From contig CBDBZN010000014.1 in the NCBI GenBank assembly GCA_965213575.1, positions 33,373 to 97,372 of the forward strand: DNA of 64,000 nt, written 5' to 3'. Positions 45,179-54,603 of the stretch are shown piece after piece. The notes beneath the pieces were generated by a model. It saw nothing but the letters and a program-made list of their open reading frames with translations, made no database searches and had not been told where the DNA came from. The DNA comes from JAUHXS01 sp965213575. Its GTDB lineage: Bacteria; Bacteroidota; Bacteroidia; Chitinophagales; JAUHXS01. Made by a program: the position numbers and the translations under genes. Positions within the stretch are counted from its first letter, which is position 1; the number at the start of each line of letters is the position of its first letter.

Positions 45179-46474
45179 ATGGCTCATATAGTAATTATTG
45201 GGAATGGCGTTTCCGGTATCACCGCAGCTCGATATATTCGCAAAAAAAGTGATCATGAAATAACGGTTATTTCTGCTGAAACAGAACATTACTTTTCCAG
45301 GACAGCACTTATGTATGTGTATATGGGACATATGAAATATGAAAACATAAAACCTTATGAAGATTGGTTTTGGAAAAAAAACAGGATCAATTTAGTGTAT
45401 GATTATGTTGAATCTATAGATTTTAACGCCAAAACACTGCATTACCAAAATGGCCGGTCGTTAAAGTATGACAAATTAGTACTGGGAGTGGGCTCAAAGC
45501 CCAATAAATTTGATTGGCCCGGCCAAGACCTTAAAGGAGTTCAAGGCTTATACGGTTATCCTGACCTGGAATCTATGGATACTTATACAAAAGATATTAA
45601 TCGTGCGGTGGTAGTAGGGGGAGGCTTAATTGGTATAGAAATGGCAGAAATGCTCAGGTCTAGAAATATCCCGGTTACGTTTTTAGTTCGAGAAGATAGT
45701 TTTTGGAATAGTGTGTTGCCTAAAGAGGAATCTGCTATGGTCAATGGGCATATTAGAGAACACCATGTTGATTTAAGATTAGAATGTGAGTTAGATGAGG
45801 TATTGCCGGATGAAAATGGTAGAGTTAGAGCCATTAAAACAAAAGATGGTGAACAAATAGATTGTGAATTTGTTGGTCTAACTGCAGGCGTTACGCCAAA
45901 TATTGATTTCTTAAAACACTCAAAATTAGAACGTGATAAAGGAATTTTAATCAACGAATATTTTGAAACCAATATAGAAGATGTTTATGCAATAGGCGAT
46001 TGTGCTCAACATAAAAACCCGCCGGGAGAAAGAAAAAAAATTGAGCAAGTATGGTATACCGGTAAAATTATGGGAGAAACACTGGCCCATACTTTATGTG
46101 GTGATAAAAAAGCTTATAATCCGGGTGTTTGGTTTAATTCTGCAAAATTTTTTGATATTGAGTATCAAACATATGGATGGGTATGGAATGAACCCAAAGA
46201 GGGCCAAAAGACATTTTTTTGGAAACATCCTCATAAAAATATACTAATCCGGATCAATTATAATAAGAAGGATAAAAAAGTCTTGGGATTTAATCTTTTT
46301 GGCATACGATTTATTCATAACATATGTGCAAATTGGATAGATGAAGGTAAAACGATCGAATATGTTATCGAGCATTTAAGAAAAGCCAATTTCGACCCCG
46401 AGCTTTACGATAAGTACGAACCGCTTATAAAAGAGAAATTTGAACAAGAGACTTTTGCTGCTAACAATATATAA
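45179..46474 (+). CDS. FAD-dependent NAD(P)H oxidoreductase (nitrite reductase/rubredoxin reductase-like)
   Basis: 431-residue pyridine-nucleotide-disulfide-family flavoprotein without the redox CxxC. The N-terminal FAD site is HIVIIGNGVSGITAARYIRK, the NAD-binding site is AVVVGGGLIGIEMAEMLRSR, and the second FAD contact is VYAIGDCAQHKNPPG. Resembles the flavin part of NirB and rubredoxin reductases. It is followed after 26 bp by a membrane 4Fe-4S protein, with which it should form an electron-transfer unit from NAD(P)H. The electron acceptor is unknown. Confidence 0.85.
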   Translation: MAHIVIIGNGVSGITAARYIRKKSDHEITVISAETEHYFSRTALMYVYMGHMKYENIKPYEDWFWKKNRINLVYDYVESIDFNAKTLHYQNGRSLKYDKLVLGVGSKPNKFDWPGQDLKGVQGLYGYPDLESMDTYTKDINRAVVVGGGLIGIEMAEMLRSRNIPVTFLVREDSFWNSVLPKEESAMVNGHIREHHVDLRLECELDEVLPDENGRVRAIKTKDGEQIDCEFVGLTAGVTPNIDFLKHSKLERDKGILINEYFETNIEDVYAIGDCAQHKNPPGERKKIEQVWYTGKIMGETLAHTLCGDKKAYNPGVWFNSAKFFDIEYQTYGWVWNEPKEGQKTFFWKHPHKNILIRINYNKKDKKVLGFNLFGIRFIHNICANWIDEGKTIEYVIEHLRKANFDPELYDKYEPLIKEKFEQETFAANNI

Positions 46475-46500
46475 TTTATCGTAATCTAACAATATCAATC

Positions 46501-48072
46501 ATGAATTATCAAACATTAAAAATTATCAGAATATCAGGCTTAGCCTTATTCTTAATCGGATTAACCATTTTCATGGGATGTCTCACCATTGGTAAATATA
46601 AGCTTACAGAAAAGGTGATGGAAAAACAGTTTGATGATAAGCATCTTGCTGTATTACAACCTAAGTTGGAGGAAAAAATGTTAGGCAAAGGATATACCCT
46701 TAATGTAAAGTTTGCAAATGACCTTAAAAAAATTATAAGAGAAGTCAATAATAAGCTTAAGAAAGAAAAAAAATGGGACCAGGTAATTTATAATAATTAC
46801 GCTTACTCAGTTACCAAAGCTTCTACTAAAGGAATATTAAAAAATAATAAGCTCTTAATGTTTTGCCTAAGCTTAGGCTTATGTATTGTCGGCGGGCTAA
46901 TGAATATTATTCCAAGAAAACAATTAGAGGGGCCGGCTGGTATTAAAAATGATCATATAATGACGCATCCTGCAACTTCCGTTGGCTGGATCGGCATTAT
47001 AACCGGAACACTTTTAATTGCTTTTTATATAGTATTATATTGGTTTCCTGAATATATGACTAATTGGGTATTGTTGGTAGACCCCTTAAGCAAAGCCATT
47101 AGTGGAAACCCTGCCAGCCAATGGTTTTTATATGGCTTTTTATATACATTGGCCATACTGGTGATGGGTGTTAAAATGATCATAAAATATCGACATAATA
47201 AATATCAGGTCATTCGTACTTTTTCTGTTATGTTTTTCCAATTAGCGTTTGCTTTTTTAATCCCCGAGATCTTAGTTCGATTAAACAAACCTTATATGGA
47301 TTTTAAACTAATGTGGCCGTTAGATTATGATTTTTTTTATGACTGGCACTTAGATAAGCTTATCAGCTCCGGCCAACTGGGTATGTTTATGCTAATTTGG
47401 GGAATTATCTTATTTGCCATAGGCGTACCGTTAATCACTTATTTTTATGGCAAGCGATGGTATTGCTCATGGGTATGCGGTTGTGGTGGATTGGCCGAAA
47501 CATTGGGAGATCCATATAGGCATTTATCAGACAAATCTTTAAAAGCTTGGAAGATAGAGCGTTGGTTGGTACATTCCATTTTAGTGTTTGTAGTAGTAAT
47601 GACTGCAGGCGTATTGTACAGCTATTTTACCGGTACAGATAAACTTTTAGGAATCAGCACTACCACTATGCGCGAAACTTATGGGTTTTTAATAGGTGCT
47701 GCTTTTGCAGGTGTTATAGGTGTTGGATTTTATCCTTTTATGGGCAATAGAGTTTGGTGCCGGTTTGGGTGCCCTTTAGCCGCATATTTGGGAATCGTGC
47801 AACGATTTAAATCAAGATTCAGAATTACAACTAATGGAGGCCAATGTATTTCTTGTGGCAACTGCTCAACTTACTGCGAACAAGGTATTGATGTAAAATG
47901 GTATGCTCAAAGAGGACAGGATGTGGTAAGGGCATCTTGTGTTGGATGTGGCATTTGCTCGGCTGTATGCCCCCGGGGCGTATTAAAGCTAGAGAACGAT
48001 ACTACAGAAAGAATAGATAAGCCGATCTCATTGATTAATGGAAAAATTGAATATATAGAAGATCATTATTAA
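46501..48072 (+). CDS. Membrane 4Fe-4S protein (NapH/CcoG-like polyferredoxin)
   Basis: 523 residues with about six to eight spans. The N-terminal half has an extra periplasmic/cytoplasmic insert (residues ~35-115) before the NapH-like core. Cysteine motifs WYCSWVCGCGGL and VWCRFGCPLAAYLG flank membrane spans in the NapH/NosR manner. Two ferredoxin-type clusters follow: CISCGNCSTYCEQG and CVGCGICSAVCPRG (about residues 440-500). Forms a likely operon with the preceding flavoprotein (26 bp gap). Candidate roles: quinol- or NAD(P)H-linked electron input to a periplasmic or maturation pathway. Confidence 0.85.
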   Translation: MNYQTLKIIRISGLALFLIGLTIFMGCLTIGKYKLTEKVMEKQFDDKHLAVLQPKLEEKMLGKGYTLNVKFANDLKKIIREVNNKLKKEKKWDQVIYNNYAYSVTKASTKGILKNNKLLMFCLSLGLCIVGGLMNIIPRKQLEGPAGIKNDHIMTHPATSVGWIGIITGTLLIAFYIVLYWFPEYMTNWVLLVDPLSKAISGNPASQWFLYGFLYTLAILVMGVKMIIKYRHNKYQVIRTFSVMFFQLAFAFLIPEILVRLNKPYMDFKLMWPLDYDFFYDWHLDKLISSGQLGMFMLIWGIILFAIGVPLITYFYGKRWYCSWVCGCGGLAETLGDPYRHLSDKSLKAWKIERWLVHSILVFVVVMTAGVLYSYFTGTDKLLGISTTTMRETYGFLIGAAFAGVIGVGFYPFMGNRVWCRFGCPLAAYLGIVQRFKSRFRITTNGGQCISCGNCSTYCEQGIDVKWYAQRGQDVVRASCVGCGICSAVCPRGVLKLENDTTERIDKPISLINGKIEYIEDHY

Positions 48073-48139
48073 TTTCATGTGTTTTTCTCATATTCCTAAT
48101 TATTTCTCTTAACAATAAGCACATCTATTAAAAATTCAG

Positions 48140-48147
48140 TATTTTTG
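48140..48147 (+). promoter_or_regulatory. Putative -7 box for tatA
   Basis: TATTTTTG fits TAnnTTTG and ends 29 bp before the tatA start codon at 48177. Spacing equals that of the box at 45142. Confidence 0.45.
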
Positions 48148-48176
48148 TAGTAAATAGCTATTCTAAACTTATAATT

Positions 48177-48395
48177 ATGTGTACATTACTATTATTATTT
48201 CCATTACCCGGCGGAGGTGAATGGGTGTTGATCTTGTTAGCAATTTTATTATTATTTGGAGGTAAAAAAATTCCTGAACTGATGAGAGGTGTAGGCAAAG
48301 GCATTAGAGAATTTAACAATGCCAAAACATCGCTTAAATCTGAGTTAGAAGAAGGGATGAATGAGAAAGAAAAGGCAGAGGCAACTCGGCCATAA
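48177..48395 (+). CDS. tatA: Twin-arginine translocase subunit TatA/TatE
   Basis: 72 residues. One N-terminal span followed by a glycine hinge and an amphipathic helix: GGGEWVLILLAILLLFGGKK then IPELMRGVGKGIREFNN, the TatA pattern. The first ten residues (MCTLLLLFPL) form an unusual hydrophobic lead before the conserved GGGEW. It forms the pore-lining part of the Tat system that exports folded proteins. No tatC is nearby. The 3' end overlaps the long frame of gatA by 35 bp. Confidence 0.92.
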   Translation: MCTLLLLFPLPGGGEWVLILLAILLLFGGKKIPELMRGVGKGIREFNNAKTSLKSELEEGMNEKEKAEATRP

Positions 48396-49845
48396 TTGCG
48401 ACCAAAATAAGCTGCATTTGGAATTGCCTGATCCCGCTTCTTATGTTGACCATAAAGCGGCAATAAATGAAACTCGCTCCTCTTGTTATGCCGTTGTTGA
48501 GCATTATCTGCAGCAGATAGAGCAACAAAAAGATTTAAATGCCTTTCTAGAAGTTTTTGCAGATGAAGCTTTAGAGAGAGCTAAGAAATTAGATAAAAAA
48601 TCAGAAAAAGGAAAACTTCATGGCTTAGTAGTTGGGTTGAAAGATAATCTTTGCTATAAAGCTCATAATGTATCTGCCAGTTCTAAAGTACTGGAAAATT
48701 TTACCAGCTTATACAGCGCTACGGTAGTAGACCGATTATTAGAAGAAGATGCTATTATTATCGGGCGGCTTAATTGTGATGAATTCGCCATGGGCTCATC
48801 CAATGAAAATTCTGCATACGGAAATGTCCTAAATCCTTATGATCAAAAACGTGTTCCCGGAGGCTCTTCGGGCGGCTCAGCAGCGGCAGTTGCAGCAGGA
48901 TTATGTAATGTAGCGCTGGGGTCTGACACCGGAGGTTCGATCAGGCAACCGGCTTCTTTTTGTGGAGTAGTTGGTTTTAAGCCTACCTACGGCCGTGTTT
49001 CCAGATATGGTTTGATCGCTTACGCTTCTTCTTACGATCAAATTGGGACTTTTTCTAATAGTGTGGAGGATGCTGCTTTGGTAATGGAAGTCATTGCGGG
49101 AAAAGACGAGTATGATGCCACAGCCGTTAAAGAAACTGTTCCTCACTACTCTAAACAACTTAAGCCCAAAGAAAAATACAGTATTGCTTATTTAAATGAT
49201 ATCATAGACAGTGAAGGCATTGCGGAAGATATTAAAAATGCTGCTCAAAATTTATACAAGGGCCTTTCGGAAAATGGACATCAAGTAGCAGGGGTAGACT
49301 TTCCTTACTTAGATTATATGGTGCCGGCATATTATGTGCTCACAACGGCAGAGGCCTCTTCCAATCTAGCTCGATACGATGGCGTGCATTTCGGATATGC
49401 AAGTCCGAATGCGACCGACTTAGAATCTACTTATAAATTATCCAGGTCAGAAGGTTTTGGCTCAGAAGTTAAACGCAGGATCATGGCAGGCACTTTCGTT
49501 TTAAGCGAAGGATATTATGACGCCTACTATGGCAAAGCACAAAAGATAAGACGATTAATTACGGATAAAACAGAAGAAATACTCAATAAATATGATTTTA
49601 TTATAATTCCAACTACTCCTACTTCTGCTTTTAAAATAGGTGCGAAAGCAGATGACCCCATAGCAATGTATTTAGCTGATATCTTCACCGTACAAGCAAA
49701 TCATACCGGCATGCCGGCAATCTCTTTACCACTTTACAAAGATAAAAACGGGTTGCCTTTTGGGATGCAGGTTATTAGTAAAAAGTTTAAAGAAGCAGAA
49801 TTACTGGCTTTCTCAAAATATTTAATGGATACTTATAAATCATAA
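48361..49845 (+). CDS. gatA: Asp-tRNA(Asn)/Glu-tRNA(Gln) amidotransferase subunit A
   Basis: Amidase-signature subunit that supplies ammonia for converting Glu-tRNA(Gln) to Gln-tRNA(Gln). Up to 494 residues. Catalytic Ser-cisSer-Lys triad regions: GLVVGLKDNLCYKA, PGGSSGGSAAAVAAG and GSDTGGSIRQPASFCG. The ATG at 48361 overlaps tatA; homologues begin about 15-25 residues later, so a TTG near 48412-48420 is an alternative start. gldC and pheT follow at once, making a tatA-gatA-gldC-pheT unit. Confidence 0.93.
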   Translation: MRKKRQRQLGHNCDQNKLHLELPDPASYVDHKAAINETRSSCYAVVEHYLQQIEQQKDLNAFLEVFADEALERAKKLDKKSEKGKLHGLVVGLKDNLCYKAHNVSASSKVLENFTSLYSATVVDRLLEEDAIIIGRLNCDEFAMGSSNENSAYGNVLNPYDQKRVPGGSSGGSAAAVAAGLCNVALGSDTGGSIRQPASFCGVVGFKPTYGRVSRYGLIAYASSYDQIGTFSNSVEDAALVMEVIAGKDEYDATAVKETVPHYSKQLKPKEKYSIAYLNDIIDSEGIAEDIKNAAQNLYKGLSENGHQVAGVDFPYLDYMVPAYYVLTTAEASSNLARYDGVHFGYASPNATDLESTYKLSRSEGFGSEVKRRIMAGTFVLSEGYYDAYYGKAQKIRRLITDKTEEILNKYDFIIIPTTPTSAFKIGAKADDPIAMYLADIFTVQANHTGMPAISLPLYKDKNGLPFGMQVISKKFKEAELLAFSKYLMDTYKS

Positions 49846-49849
49846 AATT

Positions 49850-50206
49850 ATGTCTTCTAAAACCAAGACTTCCAAAATTCGTTTTACCATTGAGTTGGAT
49901 GAAAGCAACATCCCTCAAAAAATTGAGTGGAAAGCATCTGACTCAGCTAATAACGAAGTGAAAAAATCGAAGTCGTTAAACATTTTCATGTGGGATAAGG
50001 AAGAGAGAAACACCTTAAGTATTGGGTTGTGGACAAATGAAATGTTGATCGAAGAGATGGAAAGCCATTACTTGCAAAGTATGTTCATTATGGCAGAAAA
50101 TTATCAAAAAGCTACTCGGCAAGATTTTGTGATGCAAGAAGTAAAAGACTTTTGCGATCAATTAGCTAAAAAAATAGCTGCTTCTAAAGAGAAAATTGAG
50201 CAATAA
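49850..50206 (+). CDS. gldC: Gliding motility protein GldC
   Basis: 118 residues, soluble, matching GldC: IRFTIELDESNIPQKIEWKA, the middle LNIFMWDKEERNTLSIGLWT and the terminal KDFCDQLAKKI. GldC enhances gliding in Flavobacterium but is not part of the secretion pore. It is also common in non-gliding Bacteroidota. The gene starts 4 bp after gatA and its stop abuts the pheT start codon, so translation is coupled. Confidence 0.9.
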   Translation: MSSKTKTSKIRFTIELDESNIPQKIEWKASDSANNEVKKSKSLNIFMWDKEERNTLSIGLWTNEMLIEEMESHYLQSMFIMAENYQKATRQDFVMQEVKDFCDQLAKKIAASKEKIEQ

Positions 50207-52636
50207 ATGCATATTTCCTATAATTGGTTAAAAACATATCTCGATATCGATCTACCCGCAGAAGAAGTTGCTGCTATTCTTACAAATATTGGCTTGGAGG
50301 TAGAAGGCACGGAGCATCTTGAAAATATCAAAGGGGGCTTGGAAGGTTTGGTAGTTGGTCAGGTTACTGAATTAAAACAACACCCCGATGCAGACAAACT
50401 GAAAGTAGCTACTGTGGATATCAACAGTGGCACTCCCTTGCAAATAGTTTGCGGAGCCAATAACATCGCAAAAGATCAAAAAGTAGTAGTGGCGCCTGTT
50501 GGCAGCACGATCTATCCCATCGGCCATGATCCCATCAAATTGAAAAAAGCAAAACTTCGCGGCATAGAATCTCACGGAATGATCTGTGCGGAAGATGAGA
50601 TTGGACTCGGGAAAAGTCACGAGGGTATTATGGTGTTACCAGATGATTACAAAATGGGCAGCCTTTTAAAAGATTATTACAATATCGAGCAAGATGTAAT
50701 CTTTGAAATAGGCTTAACGCCGAATCGGTCGGATGCTTTGTCTCACATCGGTGTAGCGAGAGATTTAGCAGTAGCTTTAAAAATAAATCATGATTTTAAA
50801 GGTGCGTTAAAATGGCCTTCGGTAGAAAGTTATCCGACTGCTAATAACTCCTTAGATATTGAGATAGAAGTAAAAGATCCGGAAGCTTGTCCGAGATATG
50901 CAGGTGTCTGTATCAACAACCTTACGGTGAAAGATTCTCCTTTGTGGTTACAGAACAGATTGAGATCAATCGGCTTAAGTCCGATCAACAATATTGTGGA
51001 TGTTACCAACTTTATTTTGCATGAATTAGGACAGCCGCTTCACGCTTTTGATGCGCAGGAAATTAAAGGCAATAAAATCATTGTTCAAAAATTACCTGAA
51101 GATACAGTTTTTACTACGCTGGACGAGAAGAAACGAAAGCTACAGGCAGAAGACCTAATCATCTGCAATGCCTCCGCACCCATGTGTATTGCGGGAGTAT
51201 TCGGTGGCGTGCAATCAGGAGTAAAACCTAGTACCACGAGTATTTTCTTAGAAAGTGCCTATTTCGACCCTGATCACATTAGAAAAACTTCTAACAAACA
51301 CGGTTTGCGAACAGATGCTGCCATTCGTTTTGAAAAAGGAATTGACCCTGACAGAGTGATCTATTCTTTAAAAAGAGCGGCAATGGTGATCGTGGAAATA
51401 GCCGGAGGAGAGATTGCTTCTGAGATCAAAGATGTTTATTCTCAACCCATCGAACCGTATAAAGTTACTTTGAGATTTAATCGCGTGAATACATTATTAG
51501 GATTTGATATAGCTAAAGAAACGATTAAACATATTTTAACTGCTTTAGAGATTCAAATTGACAAAGAAGACGATCAGAAACTAGTTGTAAAAGTTCCCAG
51601 GTATCGCTCCGACGTGACTCGAGAAGCTGATCTTATTGAAGAAATCATTCGCATCATCGGCTTCGAAAGTGTACCCACCTCTATTACTTCAAAATCTTCC
51701 CTAGCATACTCTCCCAAACTAAATACTGATCAGCTCTATAACGCTACAGCGGATTATCTTACCAATAATGGCTTTTATGAAACGCTTGGCACCTCCCTGA
51801 CTAATTCTAAGCATTTTGATCAAGTTTTAAATGATTATAAAACGTCCATTATTCCATTATTGAGTACTTCCAGCGCTGATTTGGATGTACTGCGGCCCAC
51901 CATGCTGCTTTCCTCACTAGAAGCCGTTGCGTATAATGTAAATCGAAAAAATGAAAATTTGCGCTTATATGAGTTAGGTAAAACCTATCATAAAGTTAAA
52001 GATGATGTATTTACAGAAAAAAGTTTGCTTACGTTAACAATTTCGGGTAAGAATGAAGGCAATTGGCTCCAAAAGACAGAAAAAGCTTCTTTTTATTATC
52101 TTAAATCTATTGTTGAAAATATATTTAAAATCAGCAATGCAGCATTTTCAAGTATAGAAGCCATTGATGATAATTATTTTGAGGAAGGAGCAGTATATAA
52201 AAAGGGTAAAAAACCATTAGCTAAAATAGGAAAAGTAAAATCAGATATTGCAAAAAAAATGAACGTCAAGCAAGTCGTTTATTATGCAGAAATAGATTGG
52301 AAAATGCTCTGCCAACTACACAAATCGGAAGTATTTTATCAACCGATCTCTAAATATCCGGGTACACAACGAGATTTAGCCTTAATCTTAGATAAGCAAA
52401 TTTCTTTTGGAGAGATTGAAAAAATTGCTAAAACAGTTGATAAAACAATCTTACAACAAGTATCTCTTTTTGATGTATATGAAGATAATAAGATCGGAAA
52501 AGATAAAAAATCTTATGCCGTAAGTTTTGATTTTCAGCACCAAAATAGAACCTTAACTGATAAAGAAATTGATGCGATCATGAACAAACTAATGACGAGC
52601 TACGAAAAAGATTTGGGTGCGGTGATTAGAAAATAG
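50207..52636 (+). CDS. pheT: Phenylalanyl-tRNA synthetase beta subunit
   Basis: 809 residues, full length. The N-terminal tRNA-binding OB domain (YNWLKTYLDIDLP; VVGQVTELKQHPDADKLKVA) precedes the B3/B4 editing domain (GVCINNLTVKDSPLWLQNR), B5 (KVPRYRSDVTREADLIEEI), the catalytic-like core, and the C-terminal anticodon-binding ferredoxin-fold domain (ISKYPGTQRDLALILDK). Works with the alpha subunit encoded elsewhere. The start codon immediately follows the gldC stop. Confidence 0.96.
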   Translation: MHISYNWLKTYLDIDLPAEEVAAILTNIGLEVEGTEHLENIKGGLEGLVVGQVTELKQHPDADKLKVATVDINSGTPLQIVCGANNIAKDQKVVVAPVGSTIYPIGHDPIKLKKAKLRGIESHGMICAEDEIGLGKSHEGIMVLPDDYKMGSLLKDYYNIEQDVIFEIGLTPNRSDALSHIGVARDLAVALKINHDFKGALKWPSVESYPTANNSLDIEIEVKDPEACPRYAGVCINNLTVKDSPLWLQNRLRSIGLSPINNIVDVTNFILHELGQPLHAFDAQEIKGNKIIVQKLPEDTVFTTLDEKKRKLQAEDLIICNASAPMCIAGVFGGVQSGVKPSTTSIFLESAYFDPDHIRKTSNKHGLRTDAAIRFEKGIDPDRVIYSLKRAAMVIVEIAGGEIASEIKDVYSQPIEPYKVTLRFNRVNTLLGFDIAKETIKHILTALEIQIDKEDDQKLVVKVPRYRSDVTREADLIEEIIRIIGFESVPTSITSKSSLAYSPKLNTDQLYNATADYLTNNGFYETLGTSLTNSKHFDQVLNDYKTSIIPLLSTSSADLDVLRPTMLLSSLEAVAYNVNRKNENLRLYELGKTYHKVKDDVFTEKSLLTLTISGKNEGNWLQKTEKASFYYLKSIVENIFKISNAAFSSIEAIDDNYFEEGAVYKKGKKPLAKIGKVKSDIAKKMNVKQVVYYAEIDWKMLCQLHKSEVFYQPISKYPGTQRDLALILDKQISFGEIEKIAKTVDKTILQQVSLFDVYEDNKIGKDKKSYAVSFDFQHQNRTLTDKEIDAIMNKLMTSYEKDLGAVIRK

Positions 52637-52700
52637 TAAGCATTTACTGATTTTTAAAGTGGCTTTCATCAGAAGTAATTCACACATTAAATTTATATGA

Positions 52701-53447
52701 ATGTTCTTAAAAACTCTTTTTACAACTACTCTATTATTAATACTAACAGTAAATTCGATTAAAGCTCAAGCGCAAATTGTCGATCATAACTTTAATATTT
52801 GGAGTACTAATATTAATGAATATATTCTTAATGATCACTGGTACTTGAGTTCAGAAGTTCACATTCGCAGGACAAACGGGTTTCATAGTTGGCAGCAATT
52901 TCTATTTAGGCCGGCAGTAAATTATAAGCTTAATGAAAATATACATTTTACAGCCGGATATACTTATATACTTTCTTATCCATACGGAGAACAACCCCTG
53001 GCGACTACCACTCCCGAAAATAATATATGGGAACAAATTATTTTAAATCATGGCATCGGAATCGTAAACTTTAGCCATCGATATCGGTTAGAACATCGAT
53101 TTATTGGAGATCCGGTATTAAACAATAAAGGTAGTTATGACATACAAGGGACTTCCTATGCACAACGATTTCGTTATAGGCTTACAGGCACATTTCCAAT
53201 TATAAAAGATGGAAAGTGGTTTGGTGCTTTTTTTGATGAAGCATGGATAATATTAGCAGATAATTTTATGCCATTAAGTTTTAATCAAAATTGGTTATAT
53301 GCCGGGTTAGGTTATCGCTTTTCTGATAGAGGAAATATACAATTAGGTTATATGAACCAACTTATACGCAAAGGAGATGGAGTGCATTATGAAAGTAATC
53401 CTACGATACAATTTACTGTGGTATATAAATTTGAAAAACTTAGGTAA
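52701..53447 (+). CDS. DUF2490-type outer-membrane protein
   Basis: 248 residues with a signal peptide (FTTTLLLILTVNSIKAQ). The barrel-like part matches the DUF2490 pattern: WYLSSEVHIRRTNGFHSWQQ, RPAVNYKLNENIHFTAGYTY, then SHRYRLEHRFIG and YAGLGYRFSDRGNIQLGYMN. This is a common, uncharacterised outer-membrane family of Bacteroidota. Not operonic with pheT in an obvious way (64-bp gap). Confidence 0.8.
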   Translation: MFLKTLFTTTLLLILTVNSIKAQAQIVDHNFNIWSTNINEYILNDHWYLSSEVHIRRTNGFHSWQQFLFRPAVNYKLNENIHFTAGYTYILSYPYGEQPLATTTPENNIWEQIILNHGIGIVNFSHRYRLEHRFIGDPVLNNKGSYDIQGTSYAQRFRYRLTGTFPIIKDGKWFGAFFDEAWIILADNFMPLSFNQNWLYAGLGYRFSDRGNIQLGYMNQLIRKGDGVHYESNPTIQFTVVYKFEKLR

Positions 53448-53571
53448 TGAACTTGAAATTATCTTATTATTTCTGATTTTTCAATTATATCCTTAATAAG
53501 TAGCCTTCCAACAATTCTAAACTAATTTGTAACTTTAAACCGTTTCAAATTTTCTCAATTCAATTTTGAAC

Positions 53572-53814
53572 ATGTCAGAAACAATAGAAAGATTAGACAT
53601 AATCACAGAAAAAGTCCATCACTTGGTCATGCTTAATAAAGCATTAAGACAAGAGAACAATCGATTGAAAGCAGAAAAAGAGCAACTTAAAACAAACCCA
53701 CTACCTACCGAACCTGCCAATACTATCAACGATCAAGAAAAAACCAATATTAAAGAAACTATCGGTGATTATATAAATAAAATTGATCAACTTGTAGCAC
53801 AATTAGAGAATTAA
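53572..53814 (+). CDS. Small coiled-coil protein, hypothetical
   Basis: 80 residues from the ATG at 53572; a TTG six bases earlier would add two residues. The segment VHHLVMLNKALRQENNRLKA followed by EKEQLK is a heptad coiled coil. A proline-rich linker and a second helix (KETIGDYINKIDQLVAQLEN) follow. The size and layout resemble the ZapB-like or ZapA-partner coiled coils found behind pheT in other Bacteroidota, but no ZapA gene follows here. Role in cell division is inference. Confidence 0.65.
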   Translation: MSETIERLDIITEKVHHLVMLNKALRQENNRLKAEKEQLKTNPLPTEPANTINDQEKTNIKETIGDYINKIDQLVAQLEN

Positions 53815-53885
53815 CAAATTCTATTTCCCATAAACTTTCTCTTTTACTGTTAACTAATTAGTGGAAATGTGTATTTTGAGAAACA

Positions 53886-54542
53886 ATGAATTTTATTTCT
53901 CACTACTACTTAGTTAGATTAGAAAAAAACCCACATTATACACTTGGTAATATTTTACCTGATCTCGCAAAAGTAGTTCATAAAAATCTCCGCATCCAAG
54001 AGAAAAATTTGCAACAAACAGAAATAAAAGCATATAGCAATATTAGTAAAGGAATAATATTTCATCATTATACTGATCTTTTATTTCACCGTTCAGCATT
54101 TTTTCACACCTACACAGATTTAATCAATAAAGAGTTAAAAGCAATAGAATTTGAACTAATTGTAAAATACAAGTATTTTATTGCGCATATCATGTTGGAA
54201 ATTATACTTGATAAAATCTTAATTATACGTAACAATCATTTATGTGATGATTTTTATAATGAATTAACGAAAGTAAAAAAAGAAACCATCTTGAATTATT
54301 TTACGTTAATTAAAAAAGAAAAACTTGGCCCACGATTCTATTATTTTTTTGATCAATTTAGAAAGGAGCAATACATAAGACAATACCTACACAATGAAAA
54401 TATTATTTTTGCGTTAGGGAGGGTATATCAAAGAGTTACGGGAATTGATTTTTCTGAAAAAGACAAACAGAAACTATTGGAAGTGTTAAAAAACTCTATT
54501 AAAATAGTAGATAAAGACTATTTATCAGCATTTAAATATTAA
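53886..54542 (+). CDS. AcpH-like (DUF479-type) protein
   Basis: 218 residues, helical. The N-terminus MNFISHYYLVRLEKNPHYTL followed by GNILPDLAKV and GIIFHHYTDLLFHRSAFFH resembles the histidine/aspartate pattern of acyl carrier protein phosphodiesterases (HD-like). Similar unnamed proteins are widespread in Bacteroidota. The rest is lysine-rich and weakly conserved. Whether it cleaves phosphopantetheine from ACP is unproven. The stop is followed 6 bp later by a heptamer array leading into the porV2 gene. Confidence 0.55.
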   Translation: MNFISHYYLVRLEKNPHYTLGNILPDLAKVVHKNLRIQEKNLQQTEIKAYSNISKGIIFHHYTDLLFHRSAFFHTYTDLINKELKAIEFELIVKYKYFIAHIMLEIILDKILIIRNNHLCDDFYNELTKVKKETILNYFTLIKKEKLGPRFYYFFDQFRKEQYIRQYLHNENIIFALGRVYQRVTGIDFSEKDKQKLLEVLKNSIKIVDKDYLSAFKY

Positions 54543-54547
54543 TATAG

Positions 54548-54603
54548 TTTGAAGTTCAAAATTCTAAGTTTAAAGTTTAAAGTGGCAGACTTAAAGCCTA
54601 TAG
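54548..54603 (+). repeat. Heptamer array at the 5' end of porV2, first block
   Basis: Eight units in register: TTTGAAG, TTCAAAA, TTCTAAG, TTTAAAG, TTTAAAG, TGGCAGA, CTTAAAG, CCTATAG. All but one fit YYYNARR closely. It begins 6 bp after the preceding stop codon and overlaps the reading frame of the next gene. Confidence 0.65.

Noticed and set aside
53520..53560. Possible heptamer array upstream of the coiled-coil gene
   Set aside because: Only two adjacent units (TTTGTAA, CTTTAAA) fit in register; too short to distinguish from AT-rich chance.
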